This document shows positions 1 to 14,200 of a stretch of DNA of 64,000 bases, piece after piece (the stretch's first letter is position 1; each line of letters opens with the position of its first letter). Under the pieces are notes generated by a model. That model was not told the DNA's origin, ran no database searches, and worked only from the letters and a program-made list of their open reading frames with translations. The translations under genes and the position numbers were made by a program. Source of the stretch: Sciurus carolinensis (Eukaryota > Chordata > Mammalia > Rodentia > Sciuridae); assembly GCF_902686445.1 (NCBI RefSeq), contig NC_062232.1, positions 87,530,932-87,594,931 of the forward strand, written 5' to 3'.

Positions 1-793
1 ACATTTGTCTTTTCTCCTTACACCCTCAGAGCACAAATATTATCTAAATGGAAGACACTGAATTTTTCTCCTGCAAATTACTTGGCCAATTTTCTCCTAG
101 GTCTTGGTTTATGGAGAAAAACTGCCACAATACTTTTGTGTTTTAATTTCAGTTCTTCTATTTCAGTCCTCTCATTTGTTCTTTAAATAGTGCTTATATT
201 TGAAAAAATAGGCCCAATCAAGAAATAAAAGACAGAGAATATAGGAATTTAGATACATGAAAATAAGAACCAATTTTACAGGCATTTAGCAATGTAAAAG
301 TTTTAACATCTGCATAAACACAGCATCATTCGATTTAAAAAATTATCTACATATAATGATTTTAAAAGCATTAGAACCCTTAGTTATAGTTAGGGATAAG
401 AAATGAACTGAATTAAACCCTTTGTATATGCTACACTAAGAATGTTTAATGATAATTTTCAAAAGAATTGATTGATTTTAATAAAATTTGGGATGCTACT
501 AGAGGGTACTTAGATATAAGGAAATTCTATTTGCAAGGTGGCATACCAAATATGAGCCCATAGAATTTTGCTTGAAAATATTATCTTCTATCTTTTCATG
601 TATTTAAATGCATTTTTATATCTGTTAGTAAAGAGTAAGTATTACACAGTATTTGATTAACATTAACCTAAAAGTGATAAAAGTGACCTTTACATAGATC
701 AGCACACTGGAGTAACAAAAAATGTAATATAAATCCATTTATAAAATATAAAATGATTTAATATAGTATGTTTCTTTTTTTATGGATGAACAG
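1..793 (+). other. NRK: NRK intron (3' part of the intron before the first exon in the window)
   Basis: AT-rich intronic sequence ending in a T-rich tract and the acceptor CAG at 791-793. I recognise no repeat or reading frame in it. Confidence 0.7.
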
Positions 794-937
794 GAGTCAA
801 TTTGCTTCTGGGAACCCGATCTAATCTGTATTTGATGGACAGAAGTGGAAAGGCAGACATTACTAAACTTATAAAGCGACGACCATTTCGCCAGATTCAA
901 GTTGTAGAGCCGCTCAACTTGCTGATTACCATCTCTG
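794..937 (+). CDS. NRK: NRK coding exon 1 of window
   Basis: 144 nt, phase 1 to phase 1. The first two bases complete a split Gly codon. It encodes VNLLLGTRSNLYLMDRSG and runs on to PLNLLITIS, the first blades of the CNH propeller, matching the G-V-N-L-L-x-G-T pattern of GCK-IV kinases. The acceptor is CAG and the donor is GTTTGT, whose +3 T is off consensus. Confidence 0.95.
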
Positions 938-3900
938 GTTTGTTTAAGAACTAAAATTAGCTGAGTAATTATGCAGATTAATTAGACTGCAAACTGGGTT
1001 AAAGACTTTCTCAGGTGAAAGTGTTCATAGGAGAATACTTTAAATATAACCTTTAATTGGGACACCAGATTCTTCTACCTGTATTTTCTTCTCTATTTAC
1101 AATTGAAACTAACTTACTTGATGGCTGTGCTCCTAATTTATTGATAAGAAAATCCACACTATTTGCTTCATTACAGGTTGTTTTCAGAGTAGCCTCTTAC
1201 AAGTTCCCAGCTGTACTTCACATCCATTCATGCACACCTGATCACATCAGGATCCAACATATGCCCTTCTTATGATGTGTTAGAAACAACAAAGAACAAA
1301 GCGTTCAAATGATTGAGTATTAAAGTTTGTCCCTAGCATCAACTTATCACAAGACCTAAGATAGGGTTGGTTACAAGAATGAATTCCCTTTTAAAGACCC
1401 CTATATTTTCCCTACACAATGGCTGAATTTCTTAGTTTTGGTCAAAGTCTGAATCTTTGACTATTAGACAGCAAGTAAATGGGTGTTATAGTGATTAAGA
1501 TTACTAAACAGGACCTGGTATCAAAAAAGCAATAGTATTAATTCTTACTATAGGTAAAAAATGACAGTTAAAAAAGAGGAAATGTTGAAGAAATAGGTTT
1601 CATTACAGAATAAGATCATGCTAATCATAATTATTTATCTGAGTCATATATTTTATAATATAAATATGTGTGTAGAACATATATTAGTATGCAAACTGCC
1701 ATGTCACACACTGATTATGTGTATTCCTAAATAGGATCAATTTGACTTTAATTTGAATTAGAGAAGAAAACACTTCATAGGTATGCTCAGAACTCATGGT
1801 TTTTTAAGTCACTTTTCTCAACATTCATTTATAATTATTTGAGGTACAAAAGCAATATTTAGTTTTTTAAGACTATCTGGGAACCTTAGAGACTACACAT
1901 GTAGATAACAGATTTCTTTATCTTTTATCTAGTGTTCTCTAACTCAAATATGCCCTTCTTTAATGTTTGATCTTCTTTTAAATGTGTATTATTTTTATTT
2001 AGCATAGTACTGAGATTATAAGTATAGGAAAATACTCAATAGTTTGATTTACTATTTAAGAATAGAATCCTAATACTGCTCTAAAAACTTTATTTAAAAC
2101 ACATTAATCATATAAGTATGAATTATATTGTTGAGATTAAAAATCTTATAAACCAGGGCTGGGGTTGTGACTCAATGGTAGAGTGCTTACCAAGCACATG
2201 TAAGGCACTGGGTTTGATCCTCAGCACCACATAAAAATAAATAAAATAAAGGTATTGTGTCCATCTACAACTAAAAATAATAATAATAAATCTTATAAAC
2301 CCTAATATGACTAGAAAAAAAATCACTTTTGGTGAGATAAATGTATAATTTTAATGGCCCATTTTCTTGAATTAATTATAAAAATTTGCTGAAATTTACA
2401 ATTAGGAAACTAATATTAAAGATATGATCTCACTCAAGTAGAAACTAAAACATTGATCTCATAGAAGTGAAGAGTATAGTAGTGGTTACCAGAGACTGAA
2501 TTGAATAGGAGGAAAGGGAGAGAGGTTGGTCAGAGGCTCTGATGGTTTTAAATAGATGATGGGTATAATCAGATAAGAGAAATAAATTCTGTTGTACTGT
2601 GGCACAGCAGAATGAATATAATTATCAATAATGCATTTTATATGTCAAAAGAGTTTGAAGAGAAGAATTAAATGTACTCGCCATTAAAAAATAATATAAT
2701 TAAGTTGATAGCTATGCTAATTATATCAAGTTGATCACTACCTGAGGTATGTATAAATCAACATGTCACATTGTACTTCATAAATATGTACAAATATTTT
2801 GTATAAATCAAAAAATTTTAAATATTAAAAATCATTTAAAAATAAACATAAAAAAGATAAACTGTGTTAAAAATAATAAAACTAACCCTTTTATAAGCAT
2901 GCTAGAATAATAGAATGCAAATAGATTTATATTAATGGACCCAAATACCTAAACAGTCAATATTCAGACATCCCTATTATACACGCACATTACCAGGGAC
3001 AACCACTAGGTCTCTGAACCCCAGAGGGATCATGACATTGTAAAAACCGAAATTTCAAATGAATGAATGATTTTTTTGCTTGCTTAGTGGCAGTTGTAAC
3101 CTGTCCCAGAGAAATGTTTTAGATCTCACCTTAGACAGGCTTAGAGGTAGTTAGTAGACACTTTAACTATCTGTTGGAATTGAGACATGAAGATAGATTT
3201 AGCTATGATATTTCCAAATCCTGAAGGGGACACTGATACAATGTAATGTGTTAAAAGTTACCTTAATGAAAACATTTGTTTAAAAAGGCAAAATACCTTT
3301 ACTGTTTTTTATTCTTCTAAGATAGAAAAAAGAGGCTACATGGAAATTGAACTACTATATCTTCTCTTATCCATAAGGCCGTAAGAACAGACTTCGGGTG
3401 TATCATTTGACTTGGTTGAGAAACAAGATTTTGAATAATGATCCAGAAAGTAAAAGAAGGCAAGAAGAAATGCTGAAGACAGAGGAAGCTTGCAAAGCTA
3501 TTGATAAGTTGACTGGTTGTGAACACTTCAGTGTCCGTATGTCCCATTTCATATTTAATATAGCTATTCCAATTTTGCTTTCTTTTATTTGGTGAAGTAC
3601 ATAATCATGAAATGCAAAATAGAGAAAGGAACTAATTTGTGAGTTTCATTGAGACATCTTTCAGGTCTTTTCTGCTACAATCTTGGCTTTACTGAGAAAA
3701 TAATGACCAACTGAAATAGTAATTAAAGTTAAATTTGACTTACTTCCTCATCTTTCTTTCCTTCCCATCCAAACTGAATATTCCAGTTAAACTGATTTTT
3801 CCTGCCTATATATAACTTCAACTATATAAATATTCTTGATGTACCTTCAGGGGTATGCAGAGACTCATGTGTGTTCTTTCTTTGAAACAGCAGTAAAAAA

Positions 3901-5196
3901 GAATTTCTCTTAATACTGAGCAGGAAATTTTATGAGTCAGAAAAAAATCTTCTAAGACATGCTGACTCTTGCTTCCACTGTCAGTATTCACGAGTGTAAC
4001 CACTGTTTCTATTTGATTAGAAAATGTTTTCGTATCTTCAAGCTCTTCACAACCATCCACTATGAAATGACGTAGCAACTCTAAGGCCTCAGAACCCTGC
4101 TTTCAGCTACAAACAACTGTCAAGTAATATCATCCCATTCTGTTTCATTTCTGAAGCAAATCCCCTCTACTATGATCCCTCTTTATCTTCTTTTCCTCAG
4201 CACTGATTACCCCATCAGGTTAACTAGTAGCATAGATTGGAGATAGCTCAAATCTCATTATATATATTATATGTATATATATATACAGATATATATGTAT
4301 ATGTCAACAAAATGTTTCTATTCTGACTTACCAATGTTGCTCTGAGTATAAAGTGACTTTTCCAGGATATGTTTTCAAATGTGTGCACATACGTACATTA
4401 AAATATATATACCCTACTTTCTTCTACTTTTTGATATCACTATTTCCCTCCAACCATGTGATATAAATTTTCTTTCCCCAGAGTTAAAAGTTATCTCAAA
4501 TAGGAATTTACATTGCAGAACTACTTCCTATTAATTTTTAAATTTTTATCTCAGTAAGACATGGTTACAAAGGTAGCCATCTAGTAAATCAGCGCTCTTA
4601 GTGACTGTACTAGTTAAGTCTAATTTTACTGGCTGACCCCATTCCTTTTCACTCTAGCACTCAGAGACCAACAAAAGAAATAATAGTGAAAGGTGTGTCC
4701 CATTGACAGGTAGACTGGTAGCAGCTTCATATAGGAAGATAGCAATGAATCATACTTATTAGTATTTTCATAGCCTTCCAAGATTCATAGAACAATAGAG
4801 TGGTACCAATTATTTCTCCATAAAAATTGATAGAAAGTGTTTGCTTAACCAAGAGTATTTGTTAGTGGTTTATTAATCATGCTCCTTTGACCTGCTTAGG
4901 AACAACACAAAAGAAAATGAAAAAGAAAGCTAGACACAAAAAAAAAGAAAGAGAGAGAGAGAGAGAAAAGTAATCAATATCCCCACTGTTTTAGTCAGCT
5001 TTATTGTCACTGTAACCAAAAGACCTGAAAAGAACAACATAGAGGAGGAAAAGTGTGTTTTGGTTCACAGTTTCAAAGGTTCTGTCCATATTGAGTCTAC
5101 TCTATTGCTCTGGGCATAAGGTGAGGCAGAACATCATGGAAGAAGAGCATGGCAGAGGAAAAGCACCTCAGGACAATACAACCAGGAAAGATATAA

Positions 5197-5286
<90 letters not shown>

Positions 5287-8200
5287 TCTGCTCATAAGGG
5301 AGAAATATACACCCACAAAGGCATGCCCTCAGTGACCTACCTCCTTCAACCAATAACCTACCTGCCAAACTTGCTACCCAGTGAATCCATTCAAGTGAAT
5401 TAATCCACTGATTAAGTCACAACTCACAATCTAATCACTTTGTCTCTAAATGTTCTTGCATTGTTTTATACATGAGGTTTTGGGGAACACCCATATCCAA
5501 AACATAATACCAGTCAAGGAAGAGGGGTTTAATGTAAAATATAAATCTATCAGGAAAAAGAAAACATATTCCATGGGAATCAGAAGGGCTGAGAGCAAGC
5601 ATATACATTCATATACTTTTTATAGTCCTCTTGAAATAATTTATATATTATGAAATGTATCAATTTAAGGTGCACATTAATTGTTCATTCCTCTTTACAC
5701 TTCAATAGTGTTGCTTTCTATAGGTAGATCACCTTTTGTCCTTTTGTTTATCCATTCATCAGTTGATCTAGTTTCATTATATAGGGATATCAAGTTTTCC
5801 TAGCACTATTCATTAAAAAAAAGGCTATCTTTTCTTCAGTGTATTTTTTTGGCACTTTGTCAAGGATCAGATGAATGTATTTATGTGGATTTTTCTCTGT
5901 GTCTTCTATTCCACTCCATTGGTTTTCTTGTTTTCTTTTACACCAATACCATGCTGTTTTTGTTACTATAGCTCTGTAGTATAATTTGAGGTCAGATATT
6001 GTGAAACGCATAGCATCACTCATTGCTCAGGATAGCTTTAACTATTCTGGATCTTTTATTCTTCCATATGAATTTTAGGACTTTTTCTTCTATTTCTGTG
6101 GGAAATGTCATGGCATTTTAGAGGGAATTGCATTGACTCTATAGATTGCTTTTGGTAGCATGGAAATTTTGACAATATTAATTCTGCCCATTCAAGAACA
6201 TGTGGAGTCTTTCTGTCTTCCAAGGTCTTCTTCGATTTCTTTTTGTGGTATTCTATAATTTTCATTGTAGTGGACTTTCACCTACTTGGTTTGATTGTGT
6301 TCCAAGTATATTTAAGCTACTGTGACTGAAATTGTTTGAAATCATAAAATATGTATCCTCCAACTTTGATTTTAAAGATTGTTTTAGTTATTCAGAACCT
6401 CTTGCAATTTCATGTGAAAATTAATCATTTCTACAAAAAAGGCCACTGGAATTTTAGCAATTTCATTGAATCTGTAGATATTATGTTGGATAGTGTTGCT
6501 TTCTTGACAAAGTTGTCTACCCTGAACATGGAAAGTCTTTTCCACTTATGTAGACCTTTAATTTTGTTTTCATCAGTGTTCTTTAGTTTTAAGTGGACAA
6601 TTTAGAATTCTCTTGAAGGCTAATGCAGACACTCCTTAAAGCACATATTAATCTAATTACATTAGGGGGCATCAAATTGTAACCAAGTAGATTTTCTAAA
6701 ATTATACAGTTTATGCTCTTACAAAGTGGTTGTGACATTTGCAATAACAAATAAAACCACTGGAATATTCTTGTTAATTCTGTGGCATTGTTATTTCTTT
6801 TTATTTTATTGTTGTAGTCCAACATGAAGAAACAACATACATTGCAATTGCTTTGAAATCATCAATTCATCTTTATGCATGGGCACCAAAGTCCTTTGAC
6901 GAAAGCACTGCTATTAAAGTAAGTGATCTCTTTTTCCTTTGAATCATGACATTGTTCTTTTGAGAAGAAATTGTTAAAAATATTTTTGAGTACATAGATG
7001 AAAATATATACTACTCTTTTATAGTTGGAATGTATCATATCAATAATTATCACTTAATCCTTTCATAGATAATCCACAGGCACCACAGCAAGGGAGAATG
7101 TGAGGGAAATCCCTTACCCCTCTCTTCACAGGACATCCCCACCAGCTTCTCACTCCCAATTCCTGTAGTCAGCATAAAGACATCTGTTTCTAGATGCCCA
7201 AACATAGACTTTGGGTGCCACCCCAAATGACTTTAATCTCAGAAAATCCCTATTTTCTCATTAGTAGGGGGAAAGTAGAGGAAAGGTAAGGAATTGTGTG
7301 AAGATAGTAGAGAGAGGAACACCATTAAGAAAAGGAAGGAGGGAAGAGAAAACCTTTGTTCCATTTCCATACTTAGAATAGTTGGGGTTATGTAGGAAAT
7401 GGGTGGGTCTACATTCCTTCCAAACTGGAACTCTAAATACATTTCTCTCTAGAACTATTGTGAGGTATAACAGTGTTTAGGCTTACTCATTTTTCCACTT
7501 TTATTATGGTTTAACTGAACTTTTATGGATGAACCATGGAAGGGAAACATTTAGTGTCCCAAACAAGCTGCTGTTTATCACATCACATAAACCAAGGACT
7601 GTAAGTAACTTAATTACAATGCTCTAGAATTCCACTTAAATAAGATTATTTTGTATATACTCCATTACAATGAAGGCTGGTTAATGAAATCACAGTGTTC
7701 TATCAATATAACCTGGATGTGCATCAGAATCACCTGGAGAATTTGTTAGACATTTAGATCTCAGACTCAACCCCAGGCTGAATTTGTAGGTCTGGAGTAG
7801 GGCCTGTAAATCTATATTTTTAGCAAATGTTCCAGTCACTACTGAACTAGTTGGTCCATAGATGGATTTTTACAAAGTACTGATAGAGACGCATCCTTCT
7901 AGACCTCAGCAAGGTATTCAAATAAAACTTTTATATCTTAGAATAGGATCTGTTTACATGGTCTATTTTGTAGACCTAACATCACATGTATGTGATAAAG
8001 ATGGGCTGATTCTTACAACAGCTCCTCAAGGACTATCTGCACTATAATTGTTTTTTAAATAAATAGCACAGTCTACTATGTAGACAATCTGGATGTGTCC
8101 TTACAAATCACATCCCTGATCTGATCTTCCTAAATTGGGCTTTGGCCCTACTGTCAGTATTTGGATATGGGTTTGTTCCTGGGTGTCTGCTGATTGGTCA

Positions 8201-11200
8201 GAGCTACCTGGTATGGACTGGAAAACAAAGAGATAAGTATCAATAATCTGTCTAGCCTGATACACAGTTCCTGTCTAAGTCCTACTCCAGTTCTTGAATT
8301 CCACTCATGACTACAGTATGGTGAACCCTGCAATGCTCAGCCCTCCATGGTGACCTGATCATGGCAATGAATCCTGTTTGGCCTTTTCTTTCCTTGTATT
8401 AGAAACCATAGGAGCCTAGGTTGCACCCAGTCTATGGTAGGTTAACATGTCTGGCCTTTTTCATTCCTTACCAAGTATGCATTGATCAATCAGCAGACTC
8501 CGAAGGAGACTACATGTCCTATGAAGCCTATATACGAATACTGGCAAAAATACAGGCAGCTGATCCAGCAAACCGATTTAAGAGACCAGATGAGCTCCTT
8601 CATTTGCTGAAGCTCAAGGCAAGGAATTTAAAGACATCAAACAGTTCAGGGGCATATAAGGCTCTTAGACAATCATTAGCATTTGATATTTGAAGGGAAA
8701 CAATATTTAGAACCTAACTATATTTGTCTTTGTTGTAGTAACAGATGTAATAAAAGTTCAAATACATAGGTCTTTAAATACAATATGCCATTTTGAAAAT
8801 CTGCCTGGCTTTTATAAACCTAGAAAAGAATGGGGAAATTTTTACCTTAGTCCGAATGCCTTTTGGCCATATTTGGTTTTATATTTGCAGGTATTTCCAA
8901 CACTTGGTCATAAGCCAGTGACAGTTGACCTGGCTATTGGTGCTGAGAAAACACTAAAGATTTTCTTCAGCTCAGCAGATGGATATCACATCATTGATGC
9001 AGAATCTGAAGTTATGTCTGATGTCACCCTGCCAAATAACGTAAGATACTACTCTCAGATCCCTAGAAATTATTATATAACACTGAATTTTTCCAATTAC
9101 CAAAACTCTGAAAGGCTTAAAATGTGAATCACACTACCTATACTTGAATGGAAAACTAAAATGTAAGTATTGATTTCCAGAAAGTGTCACACAAACAAAA
9201 ATCACTGATGGCTTCTGAATCCAAACAGCTGACTCTATTCTGCAGCTGTATTTTGTTTGTCTATCACATTGCTTATTTTTCAATGAGTAAAATTTACAAC
9301 TAAAATCTATACTTCTGTTGATGAACTGGAATACCTGGAAACCTCAGTCCCACATTGCTACCTGACCAACTGGAACTGATTCATGTTTGCCCCATTTTAG
9401 ATAGGGTATATGCTCAACAACATCTATCCATCCATATTTCTATATTTATAATAACTGGCCCTAAGAGGTATTTGAGTTTGAAGACCTTGTCTTAGTCCTT
9501 CTGTACCCCACAGTACATTAACATATTTTTTAAATGCAATGAAAGTATACAGAATTATTATGTGTATCTTCTTTTATTGCATTACTTTAACTGTGGTATG
9601 TAGTAAATTATCATAAAATTTTGTTTTATTATACCAATTACATTTGTAATTTCTGATCAAAGGGTTCAGCATTAAAAAAGCAAATGCACCTCAACTCTTA
9701 ACACTTAAGTAGTGAAAATATGGTGCAGCATCTAAAATATGGATAGTTTTAAAAATATACTCACATAATTTATATAAAAAAATTTAAGCATGATATTATA
9801 CCCCTACATATATTCCATATAAAACATAATTCTTTGTCTAAAATTTGATGGTGGCAATGCTGATTTTCCTATTGAAAATTACATTTGAAAGGAAAGCCTG
9901 TATCAACAATTCTCTGCATTAACTGCTTTTTTAATCCCTAATTTATAGACAATTAAAATTGTAACAGCTAAGCATTGTGTAAAAATTCCTGGAGAAAAAA
10001 AAATTATATGCACTATTAAATTAGTATAGACGTGGTATTTTGAATAGCTTTCAGAATCATCTCATACCTCTGTAATAAATTACATGGATCAATTGTCAGA
10101 ACATTAGTGGAGACTTTTTAAAAGGGTTTTAGTTTTATCAATAATCATTAGCTGATCACCAGGGGTTATTTATGATTATATGCAAATTACCCTGTTTATA
10201 ATGTAAAAAATACTGAACCAACCTCAGCCAAAACCACTTAGATATGACATCAGAATAATTCTGATATGAATATTATATTACTCTTTTATATATCATGAAT
10301 ATTATATTACTCTTCCATAGCTTCCTGCATCTTAGTTTTGACATTGTGTCAAAGAGGATTTATTTAGAATCCAGGGCAATATTGAGCACTGCAGCATTAA
10401 TACAAGTTTATACTTATTTGAAAAGTTATTGAAGAAGTTTAGACCCAGTGTTTCACCAGACTAATGAACAAGGAAAATGATTTCTTTTTTAAGAAATTCA
10501 TTAATTACTGTGGAAGCTACAATGAGATACAATGCATTTTTAAAAGTCATTTTCTGACCTAATTAGGATACCTTATGTATATTCAAAAATATTTTTAGCC
10601 AGATGCCCTAGTGCCTTGACCCATTAAAAGAAAAATGACTCTAATGGATATGAGGGGTCTCTTCTGAAACAGAATGTACTAAAAATAATAATTTTGCAAG
10701 AGTGCTATATTACAAAAGTTGTAATGCTACAAGGGAGCCACATGTGCTAAAGAATATCTGGTTACTTCAGAAATCATCTGAGAAGAAAGATAATAACCTC
10801 AGAGGCTGTCTGGATTTGCAGCAGTCCAGTTTTATTGTGTGCAGATTTTATTGAGACAACCTTCTTTCTTGCAATTTCTTTTATTCTCTTCCTTCATCTC
10901 TTTTCTGATTCAATTGCTCATGCAAGTGCCCAGGGAACGCATTAAAATTGCTTTTCGCCTCTGGATCCCCATTTTAGTTTTAAGGATTGTTGTTGCTGAG
11001 ACATGGCCTCAAGCCCTTGGCCTGAGTACGCTGGGTTTGGCAAGTATAGTTTTTGATCTTTTTTTCTTTTACCTTCTAATTTGGAGAAACAATAGAAGAA
11101 CACAATTGTTTATTTATCAGGGAAGTACTGTTACTGTGACAATGTCTGTAGTTAAAGCAAATTTTGTCACATATTTTATGCATCCTAAAATTTGGAAGTA

Positions 11201-14200
11201 CTTAGATATTTCTTAGTATTTCCTCTTATGTTACCTAATACATCTCTGAATTTGTGAATTCAATAGATTTGAAGATTGTATAAGTTGGATAAGAAATCCT
11301 ACATTTTTTTGCAAAGGGGTATGACTATTATATTTCAAGCTGTGAAGAATATAAAGTTGCCCTTTGTAAGCGTATTAAGCTCAAGCAATTTTTAGGTTTA
11401 TCTTCTATTTTTGATTTTAATGAATTTTACTAACAACCAAGGATTGTGCATTTATTACTTGGATGATACATTCATTATCAAATTATTCATTAATTTCTGA
11501 AGTGAAACTTAAATCCAAGTCTCTTGTCTAATGTTTCTTCTATAATTATACCTTATACTTTGTGCAATTTAAAGCAATTTCTGTGTTTGGAAATATATCT
11601 CTTCTTTTTTCAAACCATTCTTTCTCCTAAATAAAAAGGAGAATATTAAAGTGTGATCACTCTATGACATAAGGAAAGCAGCTCTTTTGTTACCTTCTTC
11701 CCTATACTTTGAATCGCTTTGGTCTTTATTGCTCAGCCAAGCTGCTTCAATTACAATAGTAGTGATAAAATGTTGGACCTATAAATTTTTATGGAACATA
11801 ATTCCAGCCCCTGGAAATCATTATACCACAGAATATCATCATTTTACCTGATTGCTTGGGAATTGGCATGATGCTCACCTTCAACGCTGAAGCTCTTTCT
11901 GTGGAAGCAAATGAACAACTCTTCAAGAAGATCCTTGAAGTGTGGAAAGACATACCATCTTCTGTTGGTATGTATACAATTTATTATTCTTTCATATGAT
12001 CCCAGAGAAACTTTTCAAGGATAAAAATGTGTCCCAAGAGAAGGTTTCCTGAATTATTATATTTTCTCAAAGTACAGTGGTTATTTGGAATCCTGCACAC
12101 TTATTCCCTTAGTAAAGTGAAGCAATTGTGTGTGATAAACTTAGCACATTCATGAAGAATACCACAAAGAGACTGATTTGGGTCTTCTAAGTGGTTCATT
12201 TGAAATGGTTACATAATTCAAATAGGAACTAATTCATGTCCACAATAATCTATAATTTTACTTTCACTCCCTTTGCTTGCAATTTTACACAAATGTTGAA
12301 AATGCTTGTTTCCATCAAGTTAATTTGGGGGCTTACCTTTGTCTTAGGAAACTTCCAGTCAAAGAAGAGCAAAATACTTCTCTTCTATATAGTCAATAGT
12401 GTTCTCTTCAGTGAATGATGTGCCTGCAAAGAATCACATCATTTAGAAAAAGGCAATATGTCTGACCTCAATACCACTCAGATGGCAACACAGAAACTAC
12501 CTTATTATCTTCTTTAAATCAGGACATATTTTTCTTCCTAACCAATGGACTTACTACAGGGTTGAGAAATCCAAATAATTTTGAGATTGTTGTGCATATT
12601 TCTGAGGCATGGTGAGTATAGTTGTGATTGTAGATAGAGACCAGAATGCAAAGGAAAAGTAAAAATATTAGAGAGGGTAGAATGATTAAATGGAGAATAA
12701 CTATTCCTGGAAGGAAGAGGAGTTTAACAAAGCAAAAAGGAAGCAAATAAATGAAGAAGGTAGGTGTGTGTGTGTGGTGTGTGTATAGAAAAGAACAGAA
12801 AAAAGAGAGAGAGATTGAGAGAGAGAAAGGTGCTTTGTCCAGAGAGAAGCTTCAAACCTCTGAAATCTCTATCAAATGACTGAAAATGATCCTCAAGTGA
12901 CTTTAAGCACCAGTTTGAAGGAACTCATTTATAATGGACATTTTTTCTCTATGGGATGATGGCACTTTGCATTACATCTGCAGAATCCTTTATTGTTTAC
13001 ATACATGGTTCAGGATTGTCATGAAAACCTGCTCCATTTTCCTCAGCAAGGTAAGAACTAACAGAAAATTTAAAGCCATTTTGATTGACAGAAGGTAAAT
13101 GCTAACAGTGTAATTGACAGATCTCAGGCAAAAGAAGGTGAAAAAAATCATGTTATAACCTTTATAGTAATGCTTTTGTGATCAATATGTTAATTAGAAA
13201 TGGGGAAAAGTTAATTCAGTTTAAGTTTGGAAACTCAAGATACATTTATAGTTATGCCACTAGATAATCACAGCAGTAACAGATCTTGAAAAGTCATCTT
13301 GTATAGCTCTTAAACTGAGGCAGGAAAATTTCTGACCTAAACCAAAAAGTCATCTTAAGTTGATAGAATTTGAAAGACATCTACATATAAATCATAGCAC
13401 TATAAACACCTTATATTTTGTTTAAATATTAAGGATATGTTGAGAGTGCACTACATCATAACACTGATATTAAGGAAATCAATTATTCCATTTTTCTATC
13501 TAAAAACAATTACTTTGCTTTTTAAAACTCATCCAGATCCAGGTTTTCTGTATCTAAATTTTACATTTCCTTAAACTGTGATAAATGCCTTTGGCAATGA
13601 GATCAATAAGAACATTGCTCTGCATTTTCAAACAAATATACAGAAGCATAACAATTACAGAAAGTTTTACTAAGTATACCCACTTTCAAATCACGGAGTG
13701 AGTTCTATTTCAGAAAGCAAGCTAGCTCAGTAGCTTGGTTAAGTGGCAGATTTATGTGTTTCAGGAGTAAGGTGGAAATTATGTGATGCCATATGAAATG
13801 TGTAGTTGGTAGCCTGTGCATTATGTTTAAGAAGCTTTGTTCTGTGTGTGATTGTTGACAAAAATGTCCTTTTTAATGAAGTAACCACATGGGTAAAAAA
13901 CAATCCATAGACTAAACCTATCATCTGTTCCCATTGCTCAGGTCACTGGTTTCTTCTTTATAAGCTAGAGTGATTGTAATTCTAGTTTGAAATAAAACTT
14001 ATAAAGTTCCTGCAGGACAGCCACTTTCTGAATCAAAATATAATTGTAATTTAATTATAACTTTGTTGTCAATTTCATATACAAAATTCGTTTGAATTAC
14101 AATAATAAAGGAAGAAGATAATAAATGTTTGATAATTTTATTTGAGAGATTCATTGCTCATACCATGCATATGAAAGTCATTTTTGCAGAGCCTGGTGTC

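Noticed and set aside
2155..2230. tRNA-Ala-like sequence (also at 43551, 44496, 63697)
   Set aside because: tRNA-derived ID SINEs with A-rich tails and target duplications, not tRNA genes.
10839..11216. 125-codon hydrophobic open frame in an NRK intron
   Set aside because: No domain or family recognised. AT-rich, T-rich DNA gives hydrophobic chance frames. No splice or poly(A) context supports a gene.
12519..12746. Minus-strand hydrophobic peptide that looks vaguely like the end of a seven-membrane receptor
   Set aside because: Only a loose pattern ('FLNPVVSPLV'); no conserved receptor motif and no upstream continuation.
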